Part shown: in pieces, positions 1-12,400 of the stretch
How positions within the stretch are numbered: position 1 is the first letter of the stretch
Layout of the letters: each line of letters starts with the position of its first letter
Source of the DNA: Puffinus mauretanicus
Taxonomy: Eukaryota; Chordata; Aves; Procellariiformes; Procellariidae
DNA: 64,000 nt
Direction: 5' to 3'
NCBI GenBank assembly: GCA_023333565.1
Contig: JAJKFH010002438.1
Span: 1,426,001-1,490,000 of the forward strand
Translations under genes and position numbers: made by a program
The notes under the pieces: model-generated
The model's database searches: none
What the model saw: the letters and a program-made list of their open reading frames with translations, nothing else
Told to the model about the DNA's origin: nothing

Positions 1-2717
1 CATTTGTGTGACAGGGAGTGAGATAGAAGAGAGATGCATTTTCATACCTGAAGAGTCTCATTATTGTGTTGAATTGCCCATAGGTAAAACTGTGTATATT
101 TTTCATTCTGCCTACTGAAGAGGCAATAAAGCACAAACATGCACATACAAACAATGAAAAATTAATTACATGGGAATAATTCCATATTTTACAATCTTAA
201 CTTATTGCCTTGGTACAGTTGGCAGTAAAAATTCTTCATTTTGAAATAAGCATCTACACATACACAAATATACTAGTCTATATATTTGCACCATTGAACT
301 GAAGTGCCATAAAGGAAGATTTCCATCATTCACCTCATCAAATTAATGTTTCTTTTGACCATATAAATGATTTTATTTCAAGAGGTGGTTTCTGAAGGCG
401 AGTATCTATAACACTCATAAGCCATGTATGTCTGAATTTGTCTGCAATTTCTACTATGACCATTATGAATGCTGAAGGATAAAAAAATCAGATAGCTGTC
501 AAAATAACTCTGCTCACTGTGCAGAAAAAGGGAAGCAGAAAATAGTCAGTTATATCCGTGCCGCATGGCTGAAAAACAGCATGTGAGCTAACATTGGCCC
601 ACAGTAGCCCTAGTACCATGTCCACATCTGAAAGATGGAGAACAAAACCAGTCTAATAAATTCACAAGAAAGGGGCATCTATTCACCAGCGAGAGAAGAT
701 ACAGATACTGCTATATGTCCTTTGAAATTGTTTGTAGGATGATGTTAACAGACAACAAACCTTCACATTTCTAGGTGTCAGTTAATATGCCTTTCCTCTC
801 TGAACTAATTAATTAAATCATTTGGAATTCAGAATGTGATTCTACCCAAAATGAGATCATGATCTAATGAAAGGAACAAATTGCCTTGTGCACATGCACA
901 TGGTGGGGGTCTCATTCCTTCTGCTATGGAATAATCTTTAAAGAAGAGACTGTCCTACCCCTTCCTAGTTTACACCCGGAGTGAAGAAACAGACCCCTTC
1001 CATTTACATGGTGCAATCAGGGAACGGCCCTTTACTGCCCATGCCTGGCCATTGGCTCTAACGGGACTTCTTGTTGTCCACACCACGGTGTGACTCCACT
1101 GCATCGACTGAGGAGTTCATCAGACATGGAGAGCATTGAGGCAGTAGGAACGCCCTGCCCTGCTACCCACGAGAGCTGAACTGTGGTTTATAAATGGACA
1201 GTGTCACCATGGGTCTCCATTAGGACTGGAAGCTAGTGAGACGGAGGGGAGGGAGAAGGGCTGTCTGCCCAGCTCCAGCACTGCTCCTGCAAGGGTAATC
1301 ACCGATCTGCAAAACCCTATGGACTTCAATTTTTAGCAGGCATGACATTATTCCAGCATATATAGCTATAACTTGGTTCCGTTAACTATTAAGCATAGAT
1401 CTTGCAAACAGCTAAGCAAGAAATATTTTGTGCCAGAGACACTAAATACATTATTTTAATTGCAACCTTTTGAACTCTTCAAAAATGTCAGGTATTGCAA
1501 ATGTTATAGCAAGCAGTTTGGTTTGCAGCATGAAGAAACAATTTAGATATTTCACGTAAACAGGCCTTTTTTAAAAAAGGGCTCATGTTTCACATAGTTT
1601 CAACCTTTTAATATTAAAGATGCCTGCAAAAAATAAAATAAAAAAATAACCCAAAGCCTGGAAGATTCCAAAAGATTTCTCTCCTCTGCTTATGCCAGGT
1701 TTAAAAAGAAACAGCTTATTTCAGTCCGCATTTCACTCTGTTGGTAAAAGGAAACAGTTCCTAGCAGTACCTCCAAAGATGTCTTCCACTGCTGGTTGTA
1801 ATCCATAATCAAAATGAATGACAGATCACACAGCAGGATTTTTGTTTGCAGATCTCTGAAATCAGTGAACGTATCTTAACGCTTCTCATCTGTATCACTT
1901 TGTCCCCGGATCTATTTGCTTGTTACAAACAGGCTGAACACCCTGATTTAACAGATTGCTGAGCTCTCCTGTTCACTTCTCTGTTCATTAATCTTCATAA
2001 AATAATATGGCAACGAAAATTGCTGGAGTTCTCCCTATACTACCTGCTGTACTCTGGGCTCTAGTGAATAAATGGAGAGTATCTAATATGTGGAGAGAAA
2101 AGTTTAAGTCTGTATTCTTTTATGCATTGGAATGTCTACAGCCTCTGTCCCTATGGAAATGTAAAGCTTTGTATAGACTGATTTGCTATGCAGTGCACAT
2201 TCAGCGGGACCATCTGAAGGCATGTTGCAGAGGAGTTAAAACAATGAGGTAAGTAACAGGTAGCACAGTGCTTTGTGGAATGTATAAATCAGCCTCTGCC
2301 ACATGGTGAAATTCTGTTTTTTCTAGGCAATAGTTGCATTAAACATATTTCTACAGGGATTCTCAAAAACTGTTATTTTTAGGCCAATGGAAAGAGTATT
2401 CCATTCAGTCTTTTGACGCAGCAAAGGCATCTGCAGTCTGTGAAACTTGATCCTGAACACAGACATGGCACATTTGACATGCATGGAGACTTTCACCCAT
2501 AGCTGGAAGCCCAGAAGGAATCAGATCACCTGACTTCATGTCCTACATCTCAGAGTGGCAGAACTGCCAGTGCAAGCCCCAGAAGGATGCTCTGGAAGGG
2601 GAACGCAGTATCAGCATACGCTCTCAGCAGGACTTGCACTCTGCATCTGAAGCACAAGCTTGGTCGGCCTCAGCACGTCACCTTGAGCTTTGCTCATTAC
2701 ATCCCAGGATGCTTGGG
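1..2717. other. Unassigned single-copy DNA, no gene seen
   Basis: This AT-rich stretch has no recognisable coding domain, repeat family or RNA gene. A good plus-strand splice-donor match (GAG followed by GTAAGTAAC) lies at 2246-2256, but the nearest upstream acceptor, near 2191, has a poor pyrimidine tract, so no exon is called. The frame at 2007-2252 resembles nothing I know. Confidence 0.6.
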
Positions 2718-3505
2718 GTGGGAAGGCATCTCTGAAGGTGATCTCGTCCAACCCTCTGCTCAAAGCAGGGTCACCTACAGCAAGTTGTTCAGGGCCATGT
2801 CCTGTTGGGTTTTGAATATTTCCAAGAATGGAGACTCCACAACCTCTCTGGGCAACCTGTGCCAGTGCTCAGTCACCCCCACAGCAAAAAAGTCTTTTCT
2901 TATATCTAAACAGAATTTCCTGTGTTTCAGTTTATGCCCATTGCCTTGTCTTGTCACTGGGAACCACTGAGAACAGCCTGGCTCCTTCTTTTTTAGTCCC
3001 TCCCTTCAGTTATTTATACACACTGATAAGACCCCTCTGAGACTTCTCTTCTCCGGGCTGAACAGTCCCATTTCTCTCAGTCTCTCCTTGTAGGGCCCGT
3101 GCTCCAGTCTCTTTATCATATTCATGGTCTCTCCAGTATGTCCATGTCTCTCCTGCACGGGGGAGCCCAGAACGAGACACAGTACTCCAGCTGTGGCCTC
3201 ACCACTGAGCAGAGGGGAAGGATCATCTCCTTCAACCTGCTGGTAAAGCTCTGCCTAGTGCAGCCCAGGAGTGCCCCCCTGGGTGGGTTCTTTTCTGCAA
3301 AGCTGCTTTTCAGCTGGTCGGTCCTAACCTGTACTGGCACATGGGGTTATTCCTCCCCATGTGCAGGACTTCACATTTCACCTGGCTGAGTGTCATGAGG
3401 TTCCTGTCAGCCCATCTCTCCAAGATGTTGAGCTCCCTCCAAATGGTAGCACAATCCATCTAGGGTATCGACCACTCCTCCCAGTTTTGTATTGTCTCAT
3501 TTTGA
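2718..3505 (-). mobile_element. CR1 LINE, old divergent 3' fragment
   Basis: This is the 3' part of a chicken-repeat-1 non-LTR retrotransposon on the minus strand. The minus-strand translation gives reverse-transcriptase C-terminal blocks in two frames: a block ending in [15 protein letters not shown] (from about 3340 down to 3122) and the terminal block with LDIRKDFF and [13 protein letters not shown] (from about 2957 down to 2775). Both align with the young copies in this window, for example LDIRRNFF and [13 protein letters not shown] in the 49.0 kb copy. The 5' end is truncated just after the catalytic palm region. The two blocks are out of frame and the nucleotide match to the other copies is patchy, so it is much older than they are. 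It lacks the clean ATTCTATG tail. The exact subfamily was not determined. Confidence 0.92.
2775..3480 (-). pseudogene. CR1 reverse transcriptase remnant (C-terminal, frameshifted)
   Basis: This is the broken C-terminal part of the CR1 ORF2 reverse transcriptase. The catalytic FADD segment is absent because the element is truncated upstream of it. The upstream block (down to 3122) contains the conserved pattern [14 protein letters not shown], and the downstream block (down to 2775) contains RLPREVV. They sit in different reading frames, so at least one indel separates them. It cannot be functional. The identification rests on alignment by eye to the three younger CR1 copies. Confidence 0.85.
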
Positions 3506-5846
3506 ACACCACTTTGAAACCTCAGTAGCCCCAAATTAGGAAGCACAGTTGTCTGTCAAGAAAAATACTTCTCACTCTTGGTGCTATATCTGGGGTGTTT
3601 TGCGTCTTTAGAGTGGGCAAAGGCCAGTTTATGCAGGGTGTGGCAGCAATTTCATGAACCTGAATTACTCAGAATAAGCTGGTAAAAAGTGGTGAACACT
3701 AGAGATGTAGGGAACCTTCCAACAACGTATCAGTGTTAAAACTGACATGTCTTTTGTCCTAGTTTAGAGAGAGCAGTCTTCATAGGCAAAGTCTATAGGT
3801 TGATACAGATACAGATAGATACAGATTTTTTTGCACAGGAAATGTTGCTCTGGGACATAAATAATATTGACTCTCCATATTGACAGGAGGTAACAAGAGA
3901 CTTGAGAAAGCACCGACTAGCAGTGTCTAGTTCAAGAGAAATTACATATTGAACTATATTGGACATGTCCTAGACGGTAGAGGGTTAAAGACAACTTGCA
4001 TGACATCCATCAGACCACACACACCCCCACATGTAAATGGCTGTTACCTAGCTTCCCTTTTATTTACAAATATGACCTCAAATTCATTTCATCCTAAAAA
4101 GGCACGCAGAATGGCTGAACCATGCTCCAAAGCTACCTATTTCTCTGCGCTGTCTGTAAAGGGAGGCCAGAGCAGCTAGCTCAGGTGAAGACTTACACTG
4201 GAGACAATTAAGACTGGACAGAATAGACAGGCTGAGACTTCTCCAAGAACTGCTAAACACACAACGGCTCTGGTGCAGCATGAGTGACACCTTGTTAAGA
4301 CAGCAATTTAGATAACGGTGTTGTCATTTTAAAACACAATGTCTATGAAATGTCTTTGTTAATGAATGGCACTTTGCTTCGGGACAGCTGACAGACGGCC
4401 TGCTGCCCCTCAAAAACCAGAGATGAAGGTATTGGACTGAACTCAGACTTGCTGAGGTGATGCCACAGGACTACAGCCTACAGTCCTCAAATGTGGGGGA
4501 AAGGAACATGCATTTCCAGCTGAGCCTGGTGGTGACTCGGGGGCTTATATCTAAGTGAGAAGAGCAAAAGGAGAGAAAAGAAGGAAAAGATGCAATACTT
4601 GAAAGTAAGATGGAGAAGGACTATGCATCTGCGAGTGCTATTGCATAGCCCCCAGTTGAGTGTCATACCCGAGAAAGAATTTTTCACCCCCTATAGAAAC
4701 ACCCCTTATAGAAGCATTTCAGTACTTTTAAAACAAACAAACAAAAATATTAAAAGGCAACAAATGCAATCAAAACTGCCCCTTTCCTGAACAAGGAAGA
4801 AAAACAAGTTTTGATTTTTACAGCTTTACTATAAACTGCTTTGATATGAAATCCCTGATCAATAACAACATCACAGGAAACAGCATCTTTCCTACTGGTG
4901 CTCATTGTGAAAGATGATATAAACTGTTTCAGCTTGCTTTTGTCAATATATATCCTACATCTGCACCCAGGCTGAAATTTAGACATCCTATGGTTTTAAC
5001 TTTTCAGGATACACAGAGCTGGGATTCTCCTGCTTGTTTAGGGCAGAGTTTAGGCCATTGATACAGGGACATTTTGCATTTCAAGCCTTCTGCAAAGTTT
5101 TTTTTAGTTGCTTTTTAAATAGATCACAAGAAACAAATAATTATCATATTTCTGACTACTATTTCCTCCCAACACTTCCTCCCTTTCAAGCCCACATTTA
5201 CTCTGCACCTTCTTCAGGGTATACCTTGCTTGTTTGAACAAATTTAATTAGCAAATGTCAATAAGTATACATGTGCTCACTGCAACAATGTATAATCATT
5301 GTGATTTCCTTGGAGCATTAATGTGCTTGGAATGAGAAGAACAAAAAGTTTTATGTTCTTAAATGTGAAGATTTGGAAAATGGATCCATTAAAAATGGAT
5401 GAATTCCAGGAAACATGAAAATTCTGTTTCTAGGAAAACTGTGGTTTTATGAAATGCTTCTGTTTCAGCCTTTATACACTTTAATTGACAAGATTTTGTG
5501 TACTTCTAAACTCACATTAGCAGAGCACTTAACTTCCATGGCTGTGCTGAGAACAGACCAACAACAAGCATTTTTGGAAGGATCTGGATGTGGAAGAAGT
5601 TGTGTTCTCTCCTTTCTCCCCCACCCTATGAAGAAATTTGGGGAGTGGAAATTCATCACGTGGAGCAGAAGAATAGAGATGGCAAAAGATTTAGAAAGGA
5701 CTCAGAAAAGAAGAAAGGAAAAGCAGAGACACACAAAGCTATGAACAGAAGAGGGGAGAAACCATATGGTTTTGTAGCTAAATGGCAGATTGGAGGGGGA
5801 GAACTAAGCTGAATGGGGGTTCAAGAAGACGAACTAAGAGATGTGC
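3506..5846. other. Unassigned single-copy DNA, no gene seen
   Basis: No domain, repeat family or RNA gene was recognised. A 12-bp perfect palindrome, AATGGATCCATT, lies at 5379-5390, followed closely by AATGGAT, which is probably incidental. From about 5670 the plus strand becomes strongly purine-rich. The open frames here are short and resemble no known protein. Confidence 0.55.
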
Positions 5847-5860
5847 AAAAAAAAAAAAAA
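5847..5860 (+). repeat. A14 homopolymer
   Basis: This is an uninterrupted run of 14 adenines inside a purine-rich stretch (about 5670-5960). No retrotransposed sequence was recognised next to it, so it is treated as a simple repeat. Confidence 0.9.
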
Positions 5861-7325
5861 TCTTGTGCCACCAAAGAGGATCAAACACAAACTGCCAAAA
5901 TATGCCCGAGGAAGGAAGGAGAGGAAGTCAAGGAAATGTGTGGAAGGCTTCTTTCTCTAGATCCAGACTCTCCAGTGCCTCTATCTGTTGAGCAGAAAAG
6001 AGAGGTGGTTGCAGGCTCCTGTGGAAGCAATGACAAGTGTATTTGCATGGGTATTTGCATGAACACTTGTAGCATGCTCAGGAGGAATTAATTTGCAACC
6101 CAGATTAACACAGAGAGTAACACAACTGGTTCTTAATGCCACCTTTTATGAACAGATGCTGATAGAGGATTTCTGCCCCAAAAAAGAAGGTTTCAGCATC
6201 CCAAACAAGGGAAAGAGTTGAGGCACTATGTTGGGGTATTTAAAGCTCACTCTTTTCACCCACACAGCACCCATCAGAGTCTTGGAGAGGGTTAATGGGC
6301 TGCCAGCCAGGTCTGTCTCTGGACCACAGCAAGCAGACCCCTGGGTGGGTGAATCATGCGTTCGCGATGCTCTAGCAACAAAACACCAGCAAGTGCCTTG
6401 GCCCCAGAGCAGGGCTTGGGCATTCAATGAACTGAGTTTGGGGAAGAAAAAAGCAAAGGCTGAGGGTGTGAATGAAAGCTTCGTTTCAACCAAAGCTCTT
6501 TGATATCAAATATCACAGACCGTGGTGGGGGGCGAAGAGAGAGAGAGAAAAGAAAATGGGAGGGAGGACACAAGAAAGCAGGGGAACGGGTGCAGTCTTG
6601 ATGTAAATTTTACAGCTGAAAATCATCTTTAAAGCATTTCTCTGATCTGCCATTTATTAGGTAGCATGTGGCAGGACGATAGAGTCTGCTCCTGCTGTTT
6701 TAACCTACACCCACTGCCTGGGGAGCGCACCTCCTATCAAAGGTTACCCGTAAATGCCAAATTCCCCTTTGAGAGAGGCCAGTGGGTTGCAGGAGAATAT
6801 CAGCAGCACGGAGCCAGTCCAGACCCTCTCAGAGGGGTCCTGATCCTCCTCCCATGGGATCTGATGCACGGTCTCTTGTACCATGGCCTGCGTATTTCAT
6901 CCTCGCTGGTTCACAAGAAGATACCGCAGCGGCAGGTTGGCCCTTGACTGAGCTGCTGAACCTTAGATACATTTTGTCCATCGCACAGATCAAAAAATAT
7001 TTTCTCCAGTAAAAAATAGATTGATTTGGCATTAAAACTGCAGCACACTACCCTTCAGACAACAGCCTGAAACTGCATCCCATTCACCCCTTTATTCCTG
7101 TCCTGGATTTATTGCAGTTAACATGGTCAAAAATGCCTGCATGTTGTCCTGTGATTTGCAGAGTTTTTCAGCCAAAAATCATGAAAAAACCCAAATTTCT
7201 CATCTTTACTGAAGGATAGGGACAGGAGACAAAAATCTGGTCATTTTACGTAGAGCAAGAGATAAAAGCAAAATCAGGACTCTCCCAAGAAACGACATTA
7301 CTAATACTATTAATCTTTCCCATAG
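5861..7325. other. Unassigned DNA with a polypurine tract and a double octamer
   Basis: No gene was recognised. The stretch contains the double octamer element (6033-6070, listed separately) and a nearly pure purine tract at about 6524-6590 with a short GA repeat and several G runs. The open frames at 6146-6503 run on both strands over the same bases and are not protein-like. Confidence 0.55.
6033..6070. promoter_or_regulatory. Tandem octamer (ATTTGCAT x2) framed by an inverted repeat
   Basis: Two perfect copies of ATTTGCAT, the POU-domain (Oct-type) octamer, lie at 6041-6048 and 6053-6060, a 12-bp period. They are framed by a perfect 8-bp inverted repeat: ACAAGTGT at 6033-6040 and ACACTTGT at 6063-6070. 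The arrangement is directly visible. The proposal that it is a POU-factor binding site is inference, because the motif also occurs by chance and no gene is recognised nearby. Confidence 0.4.
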
Positions 7326-7419
7326 ATCACAATCAAGCCTGGATTGCAGATTCATTTCATTTGCATGTTTACCACTGGTATCTTAGGCAAGTTTGTACAC
7401 TCTCAGGATAGAAAAACAG
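7326..7419 (+). other. Candidate exon, 94 nt (host gene or lncRNA unknown)
   Basis: A good acceptor precedes this segment (TTAATCTTTCCCATAG, with an ACTAATAC branch-point-like sequence about 25 bases upstream). A near-consensus donor follows it (ACAG then GTAAGTGG). Frame 1 is open across all 94 nt, giving 31 residues starting ITIKPGLQ; the other two frames contain stops. I recognise no domain in the peptide. An open frame of this length arises by chance fairly often, so the case rests on the paired splice sites. It contains one octamer-like ATTTGCAT at about 7358. It could equally be a pseudo-exon. Confidence 0.25.
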
Positions 7420-9117
7420 GTAAGTGGAGGAGAATAAAGCACTTATAAAAGGTTTCAAAAGCATAGTATGAGAGATTGGCAGAATACGTTGCTCTTTTCC
7501 AAAAGGAAAATTGGATTTTCATATATTTTCTTCATAAAAATTACTCATTTGTCTATTTGGATATTGATAACTTCGGTATTTCCTGCAATCCCAGTTCCTG
7601 ATAAACAAAAGTGGTTTTTTCGCCTCTAATGAAACCCAAGAGTTTTTGCTGTAGTTGACAGAGGACTCTTTCAGGTGTGAAGTTGTTGGTGAGAAATCAG
7701 CTTTAAATTTTATAACTAACAAGGTCAGAAGCCTTGTCAGGTGCATATCAAGAGAGTTTCATAAGATTCAGAGTAGTTATGCTGCTGTATGGTAGTGGAG
7801 GACATGAAGTAAATTCTTGAAGGGGAAAAAATTACACTTTGAAATTACAGCAAGATATACTCGAGCTGTCTATAAATTAAGACACCTTCTCATGACTCAC
7901 AAACAGAACAAATCTTTTAACAAGTGTTAAAAATTAATAGGGAGAGGGGAGAAGGAGATCAAAGCTAAGGTAGATGCTTCAGCAAACTGTCAAAGCATCG
8001 ACAGAAGAAATCTTTCAGCTTTAGTTCATAAGAAGAGACCAGAAAAACATTTCCCGTTTGGTGGAATGAGAAAGGTTTAAATCGAATAGAAGATAATTTG
8101 AAATGAAATGTCTATAAGGAAAGAAGTCTCTTAATTCTCCTCCTACTGGGGAAAACTTACTTGATCTGATATCAAAAGTTGTGAACTGATCATTCACTTT
8201 CTCACCCAAAATGTATCCAATTGCCTTCACCCCCGAAGAAAGAGAGCACGTGAAATCCTTTAGACCAAGATACACACACTTATATGCAGAACATGCACTT
8301 ACAGCTGCAGAACTACCCCACCAGGATCAAATGATTTTGAAGTTATTCTAGTTGCAGGTCCCACCTTCCAGGCTCCTCAAGGCAGATTTTCACCATGTTT
8401 ATTCCAGAATAAACTTTCTGCCAGAGACTGGTCGTGTGCTTGTTGTTACTCATCTTGATTTATTTGGCTCCTGACACTGTTGGGTAATGGGTGCCATGAG
8501 CCATCTGCTAACACCCCATCACTGCTGCTGGATAAAGGCCCCTTCTTACCGCCTTCAAAGAAAAGGAACCTCAGAGAGTGGGTCAGGTCAGCAAGTCTTG
8601 GAGATAAGGACCGACCTTGACCGTGAAGTACTTTGAACAGCATAACTCAAGCTTCAGAAATACAGTGAGGAAGAGGGAGGAATTCTTCGTCCCTTCAGAG
8701 CTAACCTCCAACTACCCTCAGAAATCTAAGGATTATCTAAGGATAAAAAACATCTTGCTGATGTTGCAGCTACATGTCACGTAACACCAAACACAGACTG
8801 AAACCTTTGTGACAACTGTGGAGACTTCAGAGATTGCACTGGGTTAGTCGGGGATTAACACAGAGTTCAAACACTTTCACAGTCCTACAGAAGTCCAGAT
8901 GTTAGGTATCGCTCTAAGGTAGACATCTGGGCTCACACTATGGTTGGAGATGCCTCCAGTGGGAGGTTTGCCCCATTTTTAGTCAAATGTCTAAAATAAG
9001 GGACCGGTCTCACTCTCTTGCTCTCCCATCCCATAGGCAGAATTCTCCATCAAACTGAAGTTGGAGTCTTAACTACTGAGAGGCTGACACTGGAAGAGAG
9101 GAATCCCACCCCACACA
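7420..9117. other. Unassigned single-copy DNA, no gene seen
   Basis: No domain, repeat family or RNA gene was recognised. Two minus-strand donor-like sequences occur (at about 8160 and 8300), but neither has a convincing acceptor upstream on that strand. Confidence 0.55.
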
Positions 9118-9192
9118 AATTGTTTGCCCAAGGTCACATAAGAAACTCATTGCAAAGACAGTTCCTAAATCGGGTTTAGCTCAGGCACTTCT
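9118..9192 (-). mobile_element. MIR SINE relic (minus strand)
   Basis: The segment reads TTGCCCAAGGTCACATAAG, then after about 20 bases CCTAAATCGGGTTTAGCTCAGGCAC. This is the antisense of the MIR core, whose sense strand has the 'GGTTCGAATCC' and 'TGACCTTGGGCAA' blocks. MIRs are ancient amniote-wide tRNA-derived SINEs and are strongly decayed in birds, so only the core is detectable. The assignment is by eye. Confidence 0.65.
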
Positions 9193-9360
9193 TCATCCCT
9201 GTTCCCTGGCAACAGCTTCAGAGCTTGCATTTAGCCTTGCAGCCTTTGCATGCACGGCTAGTAGAGACACTCATGCAGCCTGTAACAAGCCTTGCAGGAT
9301 GCAGACAAGCCAGAGAAAGATAAGGGTGGGTCCCAGGACATATCTATAATTGCTTTAAGG

Positions 9361-9402
9361 AAAAAAAAAAAAGAAAAAAAAACAAAAAAAAAAAAGAAAA
9401 AA
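9361..9402 (+). repeat. A-rich low-complexity tract
   Basis: This is about 42 bases of almost pure A with single G or C interruptions at irregular spacing. No retrotransposed sequence was recognised on its 5' side, so it is not called a poly(A) tail. Confidence 0.9.
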
Positions 9403-12400
9403 GTTGGTTCATCTAAATCTTTCACAGCTCTCAGTACAGCAACTAGATTTTACTTCAGGTCCATCCTGCCAACAAGTATCATTTTGATTTGTATGAGCAA
9501 AACAAAGACAATTAAGCTTCAAAAATGCCAGTATTTGGTAAAAATAGCCATGGCCTTATTTAGCAGCATACAGTATTTTTAAAGAAATGTTGTAGCTTCT
9601 GCCTTCCAATCAAAAGGCACAATTTTTTTTCTGCCACAGTTATCAACTTTACTCTATTTTGAGACCACTAGAGAAAAGAAAATGACAGGGAGCTAAGAGT
9701 TGTCCAACAGCTTTCAAGATGTGCTGAAAAGGTAAGAGTTACTGTCTCCCTCCAAGCAGGTACCAGTAATATACTGTACAGCCCGTGTCTCTTGGACAGT
9801 TTGACAGAGTCTAGCTCCACTGAACCACTTCTGATTTACACCAGCACTAAAAAGGGGAGGGGAGAAAGAAGTCAGACGTTGTAAATCTTTTCATTGAGTG
9901 ACATTTTGATGGGCTCGTACATCACGCTGAAACTAAGGTCTAGACTCACAATACAGATGACCTAAAGAATGGCTTATATGCCCCAAAGCCTCTTCTCTTT
10001 TCCTCAGATAGCATTTGCTTTAGTAGAAGATACTAACTCTTCCTACAAAGCCTGTCTCAATGGACTCACAAAGGCATTTAGAAGCCAAAGTCCCGTTGAC
10101 TGTAAGACTAACACCTCCAGGACATTTACTTAATACAACCCACTAATATTAAAGGGACAACATTTTCACAAGCTACACAGCAATTTAACAGCCTGATTTT
10201 CTTTGAGTGTCAAGGGAATAAGGTTTCTAAATCATTTGTGAAAGCATCAGCCTTTATAGTTCATTATTTATACTGCAGAAGAGAAGCAAGAGTTGGCAGT
10301 CCATGATCTGGCCATGAAAAGACACAGCTGTGAGCATTAGAAGAGATGTTCGCTGTCACGGACTCCGTGGCTCTGCCAGGGTCTCTGAACAAGGGACAAG
10401 ATGAAGCTGTGTTTTACTCAATGCAGCGTAACCCCATTTCCCATTATGTTGGAGGCAGAGTAATAAAACAGATGTAATTCCAGCCTGCCCCAGCACATGC
10501 ATTTTTCTTGCAACAATATCAGATTCTTTGCCCATTTGCCATACACTCCTTCCCTGCAGCTTAACAGTTCATACAGATGAGAAAATGAAGGCAACACTGC
10601 AGCAAAGCGGCTTCTCCACATGTCCGTTTTCCAGCTTTGATTCAGCTTGCTTGAGACACTTGGATAAGTCTCACTGGGCTGCAGTAAGGATGCTGAGCAT
10701 CAGCCCATTCAGCAGCACTGTGTAAGACCTCAGTTTTGAATGTGCTTTTGGGCAGAATTCAAAGTCTTCTTTAGGCTGAGACTTTGGCATCTAGACAGGT
10801 CATATGGATACCATTATGGAAATATAGAAAGGTGCAGGACATCTTTCAACAGAACGCAAGGACTACTATATTAAGCAGTGCTGTAATAATGTGCAGTTTT
10901 AATGAGTTAATGGTGGAGAAAGAGCTTTCAGTCTGGTAATCTTATCAATGACAGGATCTATGTCACCTAAGATTACACGTCCACAGTGTAGGTCTGAGCA
11001 TCTGAGCAAATTGTCCGAGACTCCAATCATAGCATTGGAAGTCTAGTCCACGGAGTTTAGGGTGCAACTCATCTAGCCAAACACAGGCTGCACTGACAAG
11101 AGTCTGCATTTGAATAGCTCTATTTCTATTGTAAAGGGATCCTAGGCTCACTTAGATTTATATCCTATAGGCACTGCAATTTTTCAGATGAATCACAACC
11201 AAGCATTCCAAACAACTAAAGTCTGATTTACCATGTACAGAAAAGCATTAAACTTATCCAGCTTGAATGACCCAGTATAAGATCAAGGTGAGGAAAGTGT
11301 TAAGTCCTCAAGCACAACAGACCTCAACTACACAAGCACATATGGCTTTAAACCCAGAAAAATCCACCAGCTCACAAGCACCGGCATGATCAGCGGACAA
11401 CATGCCGATATATCCCTGCACAAGCATTGAAACTTGTGAGGGTAAAATGAGACTGGAAGTATCCATTACCCCTAACTCAGATACGAGACTGACACACTAT
11501 ACTTGACCAGATGTCATATTCAAGCTCAGAAGCCTTATCTAGCGGTGATGATAAAATTACTGATCTGCTGGTGACAACTCTACCAGTTCTTAAAATTGCA
11601 TTAGCAATTAACCTACTGAAATATTAAAGATAATAGTTACAGCTCCAACACAACATACCATTATATGGTGATTCAGAGACTGAAAGCATAACTAATTATA
11701 GGCTGAATTTTGCAGCAAATACATTGGTAGGGCTTGAGACAATATTTAAAGGCATGTGTGGGCAGTTACAAAATACTTCCAGAAACCTGAACAAAGACTT
11801 TTGCAGAGGATTATAAAACTAAGTCTTTGAAGAGCAGAAGTAGCGTCTTAGCCGTATCCTTTCCTCAAACCATATTACTACACTGTCACTTAGTTAGCAA
11901 TGGATTAAAGTGCTTTGTACTGGAATCCTATTAGTGGCTAACACCAACGCGATACAAATTCTGTGTCTTGGAGGTGCAATGTTGCAGCTATGTCCTACTT
12001 GTAGCATCGGTAGAAATGGTAGGAAAAAATGATTTAAAAAGTACAGTGAAGTTAGAACATCTCAGCACAATTTTTAAAGCATGTGTCTGTTGCTACCATT
12101 TTCCTGCAACATATTTTCTTGTTACTAATAGCCTCTGTTTTCAAAGCTAATAAACACACACATAGAAAAGTGTTACTAATGCCAGGAAAAAGGGCAGGGA
12201 GGATCACTTGTACTTGTTCACAAAGGTTGTGTTGTGTTGTTGGATACAATCTCCTTCCATCCTCCCTGGGGAAGGGTTAGCATTCAGCTGCCCTGCTCCA
12301 GTGGGGGACTGAGCCTTAGAAACATCACTTTATCCACTGCTTTTCCCCTCAAGCGTAAACTGCATCCTTTGTCCCCACAGTCCATAATTTGCCCATATAT

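Noticed and set aside
2191..2256. Exon ending at the GAG/GTAAGTAAC donor
   Set aside because: The donor is excellent, but the only nearby AG (TGATTTGCTATGCAG) has a poor pyrimidine tract, and the short segment encodes nothing recognisable.
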